This document shows, in pieces, positions 15,001 through 30,000 of a stretch of 64,000 bases of DNA. A model generated the notes under the pieces. That model made no database searches, was not told the DNA's origin, and saw only the letters and a list, made by a program, of their open reading frames with translations. This stretch comes from Cardiocondyla obscurior (taxonomy: Eukaryota > Arthropoda > Insecta > Hymenoptera > Formicidae). Location: positions 1,059,001 to 1,123,000 of the forward strand of contig NC_091865.1 of the NCBI RefSeq assembly GCF_019399895.1, in the 5' to 3' direction. The translations under genes and the position numbers were made by a program. Within the stretch, counting starts at the first letter, position 1. Each line of letters opens with the position of its first letter.

Positions 15001-18000
15001 ATCTGGTAACATCTCTTTAATGATACATACGTATATGAGTGGCTGACAACGCCAAACCGTGGGAAGCCATCCTTGACGTATGCTCAGCTAACTCGCTTGT
15101 CACTTTGTCAAAATCGTCCGTCTCCTTCGGGAGTTGTTTCCTAATGTCCTCAGTGGTGAATACATTGTCGAGATACATGTATTCTCTCTGTACTACCAGC
15201 GCCATTTCCAAAACTTCACCGACCGTCGACAGTGCTCGCTCCCAGTATTCAACTTCTCGGGCAAATGGTTCTACAAACCTGGAAAATCCAATATACCCTA
15301 CTTAATCTAGTATCATCGGAGATGTAAACGTGATAATTGGTTTAGCACTTGTAATGCACCTCGTTGACTTCATGGATGAAAGCTGCACCTGATGATCCTC
15401 CAAAGTCTGAATTATATCATTTACAGCTTTTAATCTGTATATTCCTCTATCTTTGTACGCAGCCATCGTGATCGGCATCGTTGCCCAAGTATTCTTAATA
15501 TGTTGAAGCCCCTAAAATATTCGTTGCATTAAACTCATAGGATCATTCAACAAAGTACTTTGTGATTAATATATATTATATTATAATGATTATTAATCAT
15601 TAAAGACGACTTACAACTTCAATAGCGAGCTCCATCGTGGCCGCGTTACAAATTTCGCTAATCTGCTCCGTGAACCTGTGCATTTGCATTCTAATAATCA
15701 CATCTAGAGTAAAGTCTTCCGATGTTTCGTCGAAGTCTCGAGCGATTGTATCTTTGACCCGCTTCCAATGTCTCGGTCTTATCGCCGGATTCTTCAGTAC
15801 CGTTATTAACGGCAATGTATGTCGGAATTTATCTATTCTTGATCTAAAAATATTAATGTATGCGTTATTAAAAAGAATATTTCTAATAAAAATATATAAA
15901 AATTTATTATTTCTAATTTCTTTTTTACTTAATAAGATAAGTTAAATTTTTAACTTCTAGAAATTACGCAGCCATTTACGTGCACTTTGTTACTTTCAGA
16001 AAGTATTGTCGAAAGGAGTAGTATAAGTATGCTCGGCAGTTCGGGTAAGCTATGCGCTTTAACGGTGTAAAGGTTAATAAGCGCTGCTATGTAACACGTG
16101 GGATTAAGCATATTCTGTCCTTTGCCTTATTTTTTACGAGGTACTGCATTGGTCTGAATATACGCCACGGTTTTATGAATAAAAGAAATAAATTAAAAAC
16201 ATATATGTAACTGCTTTTATAAACGTTGCTTAATTGATACATATGTATCTTCAAAATCGACAAACTTTTTTTTTAGATTTTTCGCTGTACGCTTAAAAAA
16301 AAAATAGCTTGCTAAAAGGTTTATTCGTTGCAATATTTTATTTTATACCCAATGGTGTAGCCAACGTCAATAATTACTGTCGATTACGTCCCCGAATTAG
16401 ATTCCTCTCATTTTCCTGTCTATTTGAAAAATGACTATCCATCGTCGTACATCGTGTAGTTTATATCTAACCCAAATCTAACCGGTTTCTAGTTTTCGTG
16501 AGCCGACTAAATTGACATTTTGCTAAAGGATGGCTGGCAAACACTACTTTCCGCTTCGTGAAAAATGCACGAGAATGGCACATATTTACCGCGCGTACGA
16601 AATTGGATTACAACTGGGTTGCACCTGGTATTCTCGACAATATCCCAATTCTTTTCTTTGAGCTCTTTGCTGAGTTTCGTGAGTTTCCGGAGGAGCAGAT
16701 TAGCGGTTGTGTCCATCTCTTCCAATTCTATCGTCCAGAAATTTCCGGTTCTATAGCGTTCCCAAGCGTCGTTCCATTCGTCCGTCAATTGCCACACCAA
16801 TTCGATCACTGCTACATCCTTCGCAAGTAGAAAAGCGTCGAGAAGTCGAATAAGCACGCGAAGAAAGTGCACGAGAAAATGGGATATATATGCGACATTT
16901 ACTTTATCGAGTTGCGCGAGTTCTCGCGAATCTGGGTAATTTATATCAAAAATCGTAAGCTGCGATTTTAACAAACTTTCCTTGTCCCTCAAAGAATATA
17001 TGTTTTCTTTAAAAATGGCCAGCCAATTTATAGCATCTGTAACAATAATGGAAAAAAAAGTATTATAAATGTGTATTATAAATGTAATAAGTAACATTTT
17101 AAGATAAGTATAGATGTACATACGTAGAACTTATTGATTTTTCGATATTTTTTATCATATTATTTTTACTTAATCTTTATGCTCAAGTACAACATGTAGA
17201 ATTACCATAACGGTTACCTGTGTATTTGTAGAGGCAAGTTCAGTCGAAAGAAAAACCGATTTAGAATCGACAAACGCATTTCAAACAGTTGGACGGTGCA
17301 AAAAAAAAAAAAGAAAAAGAAATCGTGCTATGAATAAATAGCACGCTTGCAATCTGCTCTAGCAAACAGTTGATATTTCTATTCTAATTTAATTTTTTGA
17401 AATTTTACACAGATAATATTAGGAATTATATTTTCTTAAAGTGTTCAATTTATATTATAACAAACATATTAAAAAATATTTTAATTAAAACCTTCTTTGC
17501 TTAGTATCTTGCATATTTAAAACTATTTTTCTCTGCTTCCTTCTTTTTTTTTTTTATTCATAAACTACAGATTTTTATTTAAAGTTAAAACTTAAAATAG
17601 TGAATATTATTTCACGCTATTTATCGCCGCGCAAATTCATTATAGATTATTGCGAGATATCGCTGAACACAAAATTGTCGAGACTGGAAAACACTCAGAA
17701 AGATATGGTACACGATTTATGTAGCGATTCAACTTTATCTCACAACAAACGGATTTACATATATCAGATAAGAACATGTGAACCAATTTACCTTTTGAAT
17801 TCCAATCTGATGTGAAAGGTCCGGTATCGTTAAATCTGCAAACCAAGGAGAATACATCTTCTTCGAACGTTGTCGAGCCAGTTGTCAATATTCGTTTAAA
17901 TTCTTCCTACAATTTTGTTAAGACAATATCGATCGTTAAAGAAATAACTTAAATTATATTATATAAATTTTTTTTACGCTTATTTGATTTATTAAAATAA

Positions 18001-21000
18001 ACCTTAAAAATTCTTAAGCACTTTATTATGCGCAACTAATTTTTCAAATTCCATAAAAATTTGTAATAAAATAACGTTGCGGTGAAGCAACGTCAAAAAA
18101 TTAGGAAAGTATTAATTGACATTTTATTCTTCCTTTTAGTTTGCGTAGACGCCAACGCTGACGCTGACGCGACTTAATTTTTTATGACAAAGCTTTTAGA
18201 AGTTTTCCTTTGTATCAGTAGAATATCTTACCTTTTTTTCAAGCAAAGTAACTTTGCACGTGGCAAGTAGCTCCAAGTATGCTGTCCACGAGCGATCGAT
18301 GTCTTTTAATTTTCTCTTGAAGTCATAAGTCATTGGCACTTGATATTTTTCTGAAAATAATAAATTAATCATTCTTCTATAACATACTTCTGTAAAATAT
18401 CACGCGTAATTATATAAATGCAAATTTGCAAATAATGTTTCTTCGGGCTTAGTTTGGGATTCAATTTGAACTAAGATCAATGTTTTTAGCAAAACAATGC
18501 GTTTGCACGCAGCTTGTAGCTTTTGTAGATTAGGTTGTTGATTTACGAGTAATAATGTATGGATCTTAAAATTAGTCGATTTCATGGCGCATCGACTTTC
18601 TTATTTAGCACGAAGAAACATTTAAAGATTTACCCAAAGTTTGATACTGCTCCTGGATCTTAGGAAACTCTTCCTCCACTTTTGGAATCTCGGCGGTAAG
18701 CCTCTCGAACAATTGCAGCGCGGATTGCATGCTGATGAGATCCGTCGGTTCCTTCGTTATTCTGCAAACGAATGAATTCACGTACGATTCAGTTCGCAAT
18801 TCAAAAAGGCCCTGCGACAGGATTTATGGGAGTAACGCCTCGCGAGCAACGCCTCTCCAATGTTCCGCTCGGTTTGAGAAAATTTACATTAATAGTTTCG
18901 ATCGGGAACTGAAAACGAATATAACTGAGAAATTCAATTATGCAATAGAGCGGAATAGATAATCACGTGGATGCTCTAGAAAGAATTTTCAGCATAGTAA
19001 TGAGCGTGAAAATAACGTACAAGCACTCTGTAGTTAAGTCTTTTAAATTAAAAGACCGATGTAGAATTAAAACCGTGCAATTTTTCTCTTTAAATTTTTC
19101 GTTTCGTGTGATGAGCTATTAAATACGAGACTTTTGAAGCTTTCAAATAAAGTGACTAAATAGTTATTGCTTAATTTGATATTTTGTTCATCTCCTGTAT
19201 CTTGTTAAAAAAAACCTATGGATCTAAAGACATGCGAATAAAAATCTCCGAGATATACGCGCAAATTTTGTTTCGCTTTAAATAACTATCCACGCGGGCA
19301 ACTAACTTTGTAGAATTTTCAACGATGTAATGATAAACGTGGTCGACCATTGCATCGGTCATGCGTAGTAAAAGTGCGGTGAGCTTCTGTTGCCAGATTG
19401 AACAATGTTCGATGATAGTGGCTTTCAATCCATCAAAATTTATATCTAGAAAATGCACCGTCGCCATAGTTTCCTGTAGTTGGACACTATTCATCACATC
19501 AAGGTATTTACTTATGTCCGCGTCGAAAGATGCCGCAGTTGGTTTCAATTTTTCGTATCTAATTTATAAAATAAATAATACGTATTATAGTTTATACATT
19601 AATTAAAATTCGTTTTGCTCATGTTCTTCTTTTTACCTTTGAATGTATAAGTCTTTATTCACTTCCCATACATCTTTGAAGGGTTCCCAAATCTTGTTAT
19701 AATTTTGCACTTGAATAAAGCAGTAGTTTACTTCTGTAAAGTTGAAAGTTTTAAAATATTATTAAGTTAAAAGTGATAAGTTAAATCGAATAGGATAATA
19801 CTAAAATAATATTAAATCATTGATAAGGTTGATATCAAATTGAAATTGGAGTATTAATAGCGTAACAAGATATTTCTATTAAAATTCAGAAAATTTATTA
19901 TGACAAAATTTAAATTTTATCTAAACCAATTTATTTAAAACCGACTTGTGATTAAAAATGATATGAAATTAATTTAAATGTTACGAGTGCAATTAAAAAT
20001 AGAACAACGCAAGAAAGCATAAAAAGGTTTATGATACAACCATTATTGATTTTGTGTTGGAGTTCAATCAATTCTTTGTCCTCCTTGTACAACTTTGAAA
20101 ACGGATAACTCTTATCGGGAAGCATTTTAAACTTTTTAACTAGCCGTGAGATATTTTTCAAAGGTTCCAACAAAACATCCAAAATGCTTCCGAACACTGC
20201 AGCTATCTCCAAGAGATTTGGCGTAAAGTTTATCTAGAAAAATTAATAAACTATTTAGAACTCACGCTCCTTTCCTGTATTTTCTTTATAACAGATCACT
20301 ATGAAATAATTAACTAAAATACTTTTCCTATATCAGTAGATTAAAAAAATACAAAGTTGTTATATGTTATAAATACGTTGGAGCTTTATGATTAAACAAT
20401 GCACTGTTGCGTGGCATGTTATACGTGTTACGCATAGTTATGAACATACTTTGTTATCGGTAATATCCGCTCTCGTTAACAGCAGAGGTGAAGGTCCCGT
20501 CGTGTCAGTGCCGTGGAGAGCTTCAAACACGATGGTCAAAGAGTTCCTTAAGCACAATCTAATGGCTTCTTCTATTACTATATCAATTTTCACTAAATAA
20601 TCTTCCCATTCTGTGTGATTCTAAAAAAAAAAAGAAACATTAATAAAGTTAAATATGCCAAAAAGAAAATGTTATACATTAAGATTAGTTTTTGTGTTCG
20701 AACAATTCAGTTCTTATATGTATAAAATAAGCTAAAATGATTGAGGAAGGTACGTGCGCATAGTAACAGTCACGTTACGAAACGACATATCATAACGCGA
20801 ATCTGCCATAAGTACGTTCCTTACTTCTCTAACTTTAGTTACGCAAGAATTGCTTTGTGTAGCCCGAGGGTGTACATCGTACACTCTGTTCTTTTCGCGG
20901 ATATTCTTTCGTCGAAGTTATTCGGTCATTTTTACGTTTGCGTAGACTTTACAAGAAAAATTCAGATACAACTCGTCAAAAATTTACCGCAAACCGGCAA

Positions 21001-24000
21001 GTACGCCTTGCGGCGCTTGCACAAGAGTTTGAAGGAAATATTAAAAAATTTTATATATTTGCAGTTTGCTGTATTGAAAACTAAAATGATTTAGTGGAAG
21101 ATTGATTTAAAACACAATTTTAAGCATACATACTCGATGTAAATCGATATTTAAGAAATATAGAAATAGATAGCAAAGAGATAGATAGCAGAGATAATAA
21201 TTTATAATTAAGGTAATGAAATAAGCAATGATTATTAAGATGCTTATAACGTCAGAAGAAAAATTGCATTTTTAATTCTAGTGTTATAGAAAGATTGCAT
21301 ATTTGACCATATTTCATAGCTGCGCTAAAGAAGCTATACCTCTTGTATTACATTCTTGGAGCCCTCGTAAATCTCCATGACGTACAGAAATACCATATCA
21401 AGTCTTTGAGTCATAACTTGGAACGCTTCGTCTCTGGAAAGTGAGAAAGTTCGGCCGATGCGCGTACGCCAAGCGTTAAGTTTCAGTCACGCGCTTGAAT
21501 TTGCGAGAGCACAATGCAAAATGGAAATTCTACCTTACGTGCAAAAGTTCCTTCTCCAGTATCGGCAATGTGTACGTGTAATTAAACCTTATCTTAATCA
21601 TTGGAGTACCGCAGATGCTCTCGCAGATTCTTACGATTTCAGAGCACAAGTTTTTATAAACGTCGATAAAATCCTGCATCTGAAAAAAAAAAGATAAGTC
21701 TTTATTTGTGTGCCGTTTTCAATTTGTCTGCTGTAAATTTATATTATTTATTTTAAACAGTTTATTTTAAATCGTTTAGTTTTCATTAATTAAAAAAAAA
21801 TTGTATAGTGAACACACTTTATAATTGTCAGTGCACTAATGCTTTTAAAATCAATGCTTAAAAATTTTATACGTAAGCCCATATTAACATGGTAATTATT
21901 CTGTTTTTGTAATTAACTAACTGTTCAAATGCAAATAGATGACGAACGGGGCTTCTCTTGGACATTAAATTTTACCGCGAGGTTACATATTGCATGAATT
22001 TGTATAAACTTCACACATGGACAAGGTAAGAGACTTTAAACGTACATTGGCCGTTTCGTTGAAACAATTCTCAATGTACGAGTCCACGTAATCCGTGTTC
22101 CACGTCAGCTTGGTTAAGCCGGGATTGATCTTCCGGTCGAGCTGCCGAATTAATTCGCGAAACAGTGCACGTTCTGTCAGCGACAATGCTGAAAAATAGA
22201 AGTTTCGCTACGTTGCAAGAATATTTCGCTACAATCGTGTGTGACTACAAATACGGAGAATGTCGCTTTCATCGCGCGCATTACGGACATATACGCTATT
22301 TAAATTGTGTCATCATGATATTTGTATAAGCATTCACATTTTTAATCGGGCGACTTTTTCATCACGGTTAAGAAAAAATGAATTTAGTTGTGTATTCACA
22401 TATGTACATACGTATATTCAGATATAAAGAATGTAAAATAATTTGTATAAATGAATAAAATATTGTATATTTTTTAATAACTCTCAATTAAATGTACTCT
22501 TTAAACAAAAAAATTAGATTGTGACAAATAAATTCTTTTTAATTTACACTAATACTGATCTTTAATTAATTTTTTTAATTAAAAATTTATTTCATTAAAA
22601 AAAAAACTATTTAAAAAATATTTGAGGAATATTATTATTTTACATTCAATTTGTAAATTTATCGTAAAACTTTTTATCACTTTTTGCTAATATCTCCGAC
22701 AGTTCGTCTCCTACAAATAATTAAGTAAAAGTGATTATTGGAAACAATAAACCTTCAATAATCTTGTTATACGCTAGCGTAACAGCAAGAACATTTTCGT
22801 ATATAAAACGTAGCGTGTCCCACTTGTCGTATATCGGCTGTATGTGCACGGGTATGTTGAATTTCAAGCTGATCCAATAGAAACACTCGCGACAGAGATT
22901 CAAGATATTAGGGTCAATGTTGCACTCTAGCAGGCCCGGTTTACTGTCACTTCGTCGCATCAGGTAGCGATCAAGTCGCGAGCGCGGGTTATCACCGACG
23001 TCGTGCAGCCATTTCACGTGCAGGTCCTTCACGGAGTCCTCAATGGACTTGATCACGATATCTTCTTGGTGACAGATCTCCTCGCTCATGCCGCAATAGG
23101 GCATCCACTCGGCCTCTTTCAGCATCTTTCGCATCGACAGCAGGCGGTCACCTTTCAGACGAAGATTCAACGCTCTGCCAGTGTAATACGGCATGATGGA
23201 CGAATATTCATCCCTCTCATTCAGCACTTCCTGCTTTGTCATTTGTATGTCGTCGGCTAAAATCTGCCATACCTAAAAAAATTATGACATTTAAATGTTA
23301 CGCATTGCCTTGATGATTTAAAACACAATGTAATAAATCGTAATAAATTTTGAAATTTAAAATAATTGATTTTTTTTTCTTTCTTTTTGTTTCATTTTTG
23401 TTTAAGCTCAACAGTTCTGTCGAGCTTTTGAATTATGATTAAAATTATAAGTAATTAATCAAATTATATTTTATTATAAATCATTAAACTTAGGATATTT
23501 TTATTTCTCCTTACACTGCTATTTTTGGTATCAAATAATATTCTCAAGTTCTTGCGATTTAAGTAATTGTAGAAGCTCCGCAAGTTCTCTATTCCCTCTT
23601 GAATGTTATTAACGTTCATGAAGACGATAGCTATCAAGTTTTCGATCATTATCTCTAAATCCCTCATTTCGGTACGAAATGCGATCATATCGTCGTGCCA
23701 CGTAGAATCAAGTACAGCGAAAATTTTGTGCGAGTTTGTTTCGATTTTATTCAAAGCATCATAAAAAAGTCTTTCAATCTTTTGACATACTTTTTCATAC
23801 TCTTCGCCATTCGTGCCACTGAACTTTGGACTTATAACTTGGCAGGTTTCGTCCAATCTGCAATGAAATATCATACTGTATCTTGCATACTACTATCGCT
23901 ACTAGCAGAGAAAGAGTATTAATATATCTGTATTAATAAATTTTAATTTTGAGATGCAATTTAGTTACAATTTTTATATAAAAAAATTTAAAAAATTGAT

Positions 24001-27000
24001 TACAAGTAGATAATAATTAATAATAAAATAATAAAATATTTTACAAACCTCGCAAAATCAATCGTTGCTTGACAAATCTCGATCATATCTTGGCATCTGC
24101 CAACGAAAACGTCGATGTAACGAAATATAATCTTGGTATCTAAGTCCCATGGATGATGTGTGAAATTGATATGAGCTCTCGCAATCTGGAACAAAATACA
24201 GTGAAGCGGCTTTAACTTTGTTGTACACGTTGATTACATTGAATCATTTAATCAGAAATGCAAATTAAAATATACTTTATATAATACGAAAGATTATATT
24301 ATTTAATTTATCGGATTATTGTTGAATAAAAATACGCGGATGCAGAGTAGACATTTTTAGTGTTACTATTCATTTTTTGGGCAAAGCATAAAAATATGAC
24401 GAACTGAAGACGCGCGTTAGCGATCCGTAAAATGCGCTATGTAACACGATTGCACGGATTTCTGCACAAAAGTCTAAGAAGTCGTGTCACCTATCCCTTC
24501 GGGCACATGGCGTGTTAACCCCTAGCGCAACTCGAGAACAAGTAGTCGAGAGAGCCGTCGCGTCACATCGTTTCCCAATTCCCATCTCTATTCTGGCTTA
24601 TCTGCCCACGGGAAAAGCGTAAGTCGGCGTTATATCGCGATCTCCACTTAAAGCGCAAGCTCTTTTTCTCCCTACCACTTTATACACTTGTAAAGAGCGC
24701 CCTTTATAATTGATCAGCACGTGTGCTTTATTTCTTTTTTATTTAATTAATTTTATAAAGCATTAGCGCGAACAATTAGACTCTAAGCTCGTAGAAAATC
24801 GTTGATGGCTACGTTTTACTTTAAGTTATCGCATTCAGTTATAATTATCACCGAAAACCAAAATCACTTTACAACTTCCGCGTTAACAGAGAGAAATTCA
24901 TCCTCGCATTGTCCAACAAAGAGCCTAAGTAGCTAAAGTAGCTATGCACACATAATTTAATGGAAGTTTAACTCACCGGTTGGAAGGTGAACTCGCAGAC
25001 AGCACCATGTTTTATACGCATTTCACGTACTATATGGTCATAAACCGGCTTTAGGGCTAACAAGTACTTTATAGAAACGTACTTTAACTTATTAATTACT
25101 AAAATATATGCGCAAAGTCGGTGGAAGCTATACAAATACCTTATTGCTATAACTATTACGACATAGCTTGTTAAATTAATAGCGATTCTATTAAAAATTA
25201 TATCCTTTTATTCATAAACTTAAAAGAGACTTCAATTTTAATCAAACTTTTGATGGAATATATAATAATTAAACGTTGAGAACCCCCCCAAAAAAATGGT
25301 TATACTTTGCAACTAATTAATACGCTACCTCGAATAATATTACGATAAGTTGCTTAAAAAATATTTTACATTTTTGTAAAAATATTTTTCAAGATTTATA
25401 TAATATTAATTTTATTTTTCTATATTTAAGATACTGATATTACATTTTTGTATCAAAAATATTAATAGGATGTTTTTAACTCACCTTGTGATAAAGAGTT
25501 GTATAATCCTCGCAAAGTTTGATGCACTCTTCAAAGATTTTCATACTCTTTCTGATTTTTCCTGCAAATACATCTGCCAGATTGATAAAGCCTTTGCACA
25601 TGACGACGATCTGGTTGCTGAGTGCACTGAACAGATTGCTTATCCTCTCGCGGGTATTGTAGTAAGGGGAGTTCAGCCAAATCGTTCTGAAGAGATGCAT
25701 CATTTTTGGCAGATATTGAGCCACGCTCGCGGGAGTTGTGCAAGTCTTCGACTCAGCGCAAGTGTCCTTTAGAATGCTCAGGAATTCAATGTTCGATTTG
25801 GCCTCGATTGTACCGTGTTCAATCTCATCTTTCAACATCAAAAACTGGCGTATGCAGGTAGACTGCGCGGCTAATAATACCTTGACAATAACTTCGACCG
25901 TATTTTTACGTATCTGGTAATTCAAGCCGCAAAGATTGTCACCTAATAAAAAAGAAAAAAAGAAAGACAAGCGTTAAAATAATTATTTCAAGTGCCGCGT
26001 GTAAATCTTTCTTAAATTTCAAGATTAATTAAACAAAAAAAAAATTATTTTTCTTATTTTATTATTTCATAATTATATATAAAGCAAATAAAATACGTGA
26101 AAAATTTTATTTTTACGAGTACGATAAATATTATGTAAACGAAAGCTCCAGAGTGATATTAAGCATATTCTTCTTAACTTTATGACGTATAAAGAGGGAC
26201 CCTGCTAAAATATCGCATTAAAGGGAACTTTTGTCCCTTCGAAGAAATTTCCTGACATATATTATCGAGAAACGATTCCATCCTTTCTCTTTCTTTCCCG
26301 CGGCCACTATGTCTTTTCCTTAGAAGAAAGCACTTACATCGATAAGTCCAGAAGTCATATTCGTCGTCGAGACACTGTAACTCGTGCAGGCTTGCTTGTT
26401 CATGGTCAGAAAGGGCTATTTTGATTTGGGTGTTCCAGTGGACCACCACACCCTCCAGCCTCTTCACCAACTCCTTATCGGCGCTACCCTCCTCCGTGGT
26501 GAACTCCCTACTCTCCAAAGGTACATATATCACGGTTAAGCCCAGCATTTTGTACGTGAGGTCCGTTAAATTGCACAGGAAGGTGTCCAGTTGGGTGCAG
26601 AAGTCCGCTTTCACACATGTGTTTCGGCGCGATTAAGGAAAAGAAAATCCAGAGGAACGTGATACGACACCGAATCTCGTTATCGATGTTTCAATACCAC
26701 CATTTTTTACCCTGTTCAAGCTGTCCCGGCGTCTATCACGTAGAATCGTATCCTCGCGATACGTCCGCTGATGGAGATTTATTGAGTCGAATTGCCCGCT
26801 GTATATCGAAAGTGATCGACTACATTGTCATTGTCACATCAATCTACTGAGGCGCACAGTTGTAAATCTTACGGAGTATTAGAATTGAAAAATAGGGCCC
26901 CGATTGTTTTGCGCTCGAAGTAAAACGACGTGCGCAATATTAAATTAATTAATTAATACACGAAATTATATGCGTATCTTCTAGGCGCCATCGCGAAAAC

Positions 27001-30000
27001 TACGTATCGTTTTGTGAACTTGATTAAGGCTCACTTATTTGAATATAAATGTTCCGCAAGTTCCGCGTTAAAGACATTACATCAGGAGGAGAAATAGAAG
27101 TCAATCAAGATGAAATCCGCAATCGCTGCCGCGTACGTACGCCGAGGAAAATAAAAAGCGCGGCGCGAGCAGAGTTCGTTAGGCGTCCTGACACAATTAG
27201 CAAAGCGACGCTTCGATCCGGTTAAAATCCGCTCAGGATCCATTAGAAATAATGAAGTGGCTCTCGTACGAATGCAATGCAATCGTTTCTAACTCGACGG
27301 TGGAGTAATCCCGTTCGCGTACGTGGGCAAACATCGACGCTGGATTTACCAGTGGCGGTGAGTTGTGCAGTGCATTTAGCCGAAAATTATGGTAATAATA
27401 ACTTTCGTGCAATTCCCAGGCGTACCCTCCCCTCCCCCCCCACACTTTCCCGTCCCGTCCCGTCCCCTGCGGACGGGCCGGAACTTTGTGTCGTGCGTTG
27501 CGGTAACGGGATTGCAGCGCTAAAGTTAGAAATTCACTTGGTAATGTCATCACGTTAGATTGTTATGACCTTAAGCCGGAGCAACTACCGACGATCGCGA
27601 TGATCGCCCTTGGCATTGTGAGACTGGCCCGTCGTGACTCCTTTGTCACCGCTGTCGATTGAAACTACAGTCGCTAATCGATTGTCTCTAGTGCATGGTG
27701 GATTATTCGCCGGCACCCGACACCATTGACACCTAAATTACAGCCAGGTCGCAAAGTTCTCGCCCTATCCGTTAACACCGACGGATAAAAATTAACGTGC
27801 GTAAATTAAACAGGCAATTAAAACATTACGGTGATAATTAGTAGAGCCGTTGAAATAGCGCGTGCTTTCAAACGCGGTGTAAACTCGAAGAAGAGGAAAA
27901 ATACTAATTACACATGTCACCCAGCGAGAAATAAAAAGGCCGGAATTTTCGCGCGATAAAACCGACTGCGGCGGAACGTACGAGGCGTCAATTGGTTCGA
28001 TTGGATTGAAATTGCATCGCAAAAATCGATCATATATCAGAACATATATATATATATATATCGGATTGAATCATGGGTTCGAGCGAGAGATAAAGCGGGC
28101 GATGTCTCCCCTGGGCGTCCTTCGAGGCCCGCGCGCCGGCGAAGCTTTTTAAACGTACATTTAAATCCGCGAAAAAAAACTTTAAATCACCACCCACTAC
28201 AAAATCAACCGGTTCGCGGGTGAGCGCGGTGCGGGATTTGAAAGTTAAACAGAATTTACATTGCAGGGCGAAGCCTCAACCTCAAGTGGGTCACTCGGGG
28301 AGCCGCTGAGTAGACCGACGAGATATCGTGTCTGGACCCAATTAAAGTTCCGTAACTCGCGACCTGTACACGTACATTATTTACTGAGACGAAATGAAAA
28401 AAAGGAGAAGGGAAATGGTAAAAAAAAAAAAAAAAAAAAAATGAAGAAACTCTGCTAACTTTTCCCGTTGGTCTGTCGTTATATGTATAGCCGACCTAGC
28501 TCGGCCCGCGGAATCCGTGCCGTTTGGTCCCGTATCTCGCGAAACTTTTCACGTTAGTTACGCGAATTAATTGAGTACTTGGACGAGAAGTGCGATAATA
28601 AAGACGCGAGCAATAACGAAGGATACTGTCGGGCCAGGTTTCAATCGCGAAGAAGATCGGCGCGAACACGTTCTGGATGACGCCCAGTATATGGCCCTCC
28701 GCCTTGTCGTTCATCGACCCGAAGAGAATGCGCTCGCGAAAGTTCTCCGGGTAGAGAATCTCGTTGGGCCGTCTCACGAAGTAGGTTAGCTCGTGCACGG
28801 GCGTCGTAGGAAATGAAAATTCTGTGGTCAGACTGCCGTTCACGTGATAAATGCAGAGAACCGGAATGCTCGGTTCGTGGAAGAACTCGCGGATGTCCAT
28901 GTCGCATTTCCACGTCCAATCGTTGTCTGTCAGTCCGCTCAGCGTCGTCATATCCTTAACACCCTGCATCTAAGAAGAGAGCACCGAATTATTCTCAATA
29001 TTCGCTCCTAGTTGAAAAGCATAAATCGATTTTTACGTATCGACGGCGGCATACATTATTTTTAATAGTATTTTATATATCGCAAAGTAAAATTAAATTA
29101 AAATTATTAAAATATAATTATTTAGTCATAATTATTATAACTTGTCTAAAATAATTGGTATTACTTTTCGAGCATGTCAAAATTATAATTCAATATTGCA
29201 CAGCTCATACAAAATTAGAAGAAAAAAAAAAAAAAAAAAAAAAAAAAGAACACGCGAGCTTACCAGTTCATTTAATTCATCCGTTTCGTACGTCGGACGC
29301 AGCACCGCATCCTCCACTTCTGCAACAACATTATTCATTTTATTAAATATCATACATCGTCGAAGATTCCAGTTACGTCGCGATAAGTAAACTTGGAAAA
29401 CGCGCGGACGATTTTCCGGCGCATCGCGACATTTATTGCGCCGTCGTAAAAGCGAATCTCGTAACGAATATAAGGGATGGGAAAGAGGAAACAAATTCCG
29501 TAAACTGCGCCGGCCGTTCGTTAGTCGTCAATTGGAATGGCGCGATGGGTCCCTCCTAAATCCGCCAGCCGAGTTAAATAGAAGACATTCGTTCCAAGAG
29601 GGTATCCCGTTCGTCTCGATATCATTCCTCAGGCCTTCTCCCATCGCTCGACGCGGTACCATCGCCGGGCCATCGCCGCCGCCCATGCCTTTGCTCTTGG
29701 CAATCTAATAGGAACTATAAATCGCGAGTAGCTAGTAAATCGACGGAAGAGGAAACACGTCGCGTCGCGATCGAGAACGCCACCGTAGGCCACGTTGGAG
29801 CAATTTATCCCGCTATGATGGCGAACATTATGCAGATACGATGATGTCTTTCTCGGCGACATGCAACGACTTATCAGTCTCGCGTACGCTATTTCTTTCA
29901 CATATTGTTGTTATTAAAAGATTAATGTCATTAAAAGTCGTTTAATAAAATGACGAAACGTTGGAGCGCAGATTGATATAGACACCTGTAACAAGCTCGA

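Larger units (their letters stand above)
26608..28626 (-). other. DNAH2 intron 3 (about 2 kb, probable U12-type)
   Basis: No exon found inside. Holds a C-rich stretch at 27425-27467 (G-rich in the transcript), a TA microsatellite at 28043-28062 and a poly-A run near 28421. It has minor-spliceosome signals at both ends. Open frames inside have no recognisable similarity. Confidence 0.6.
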
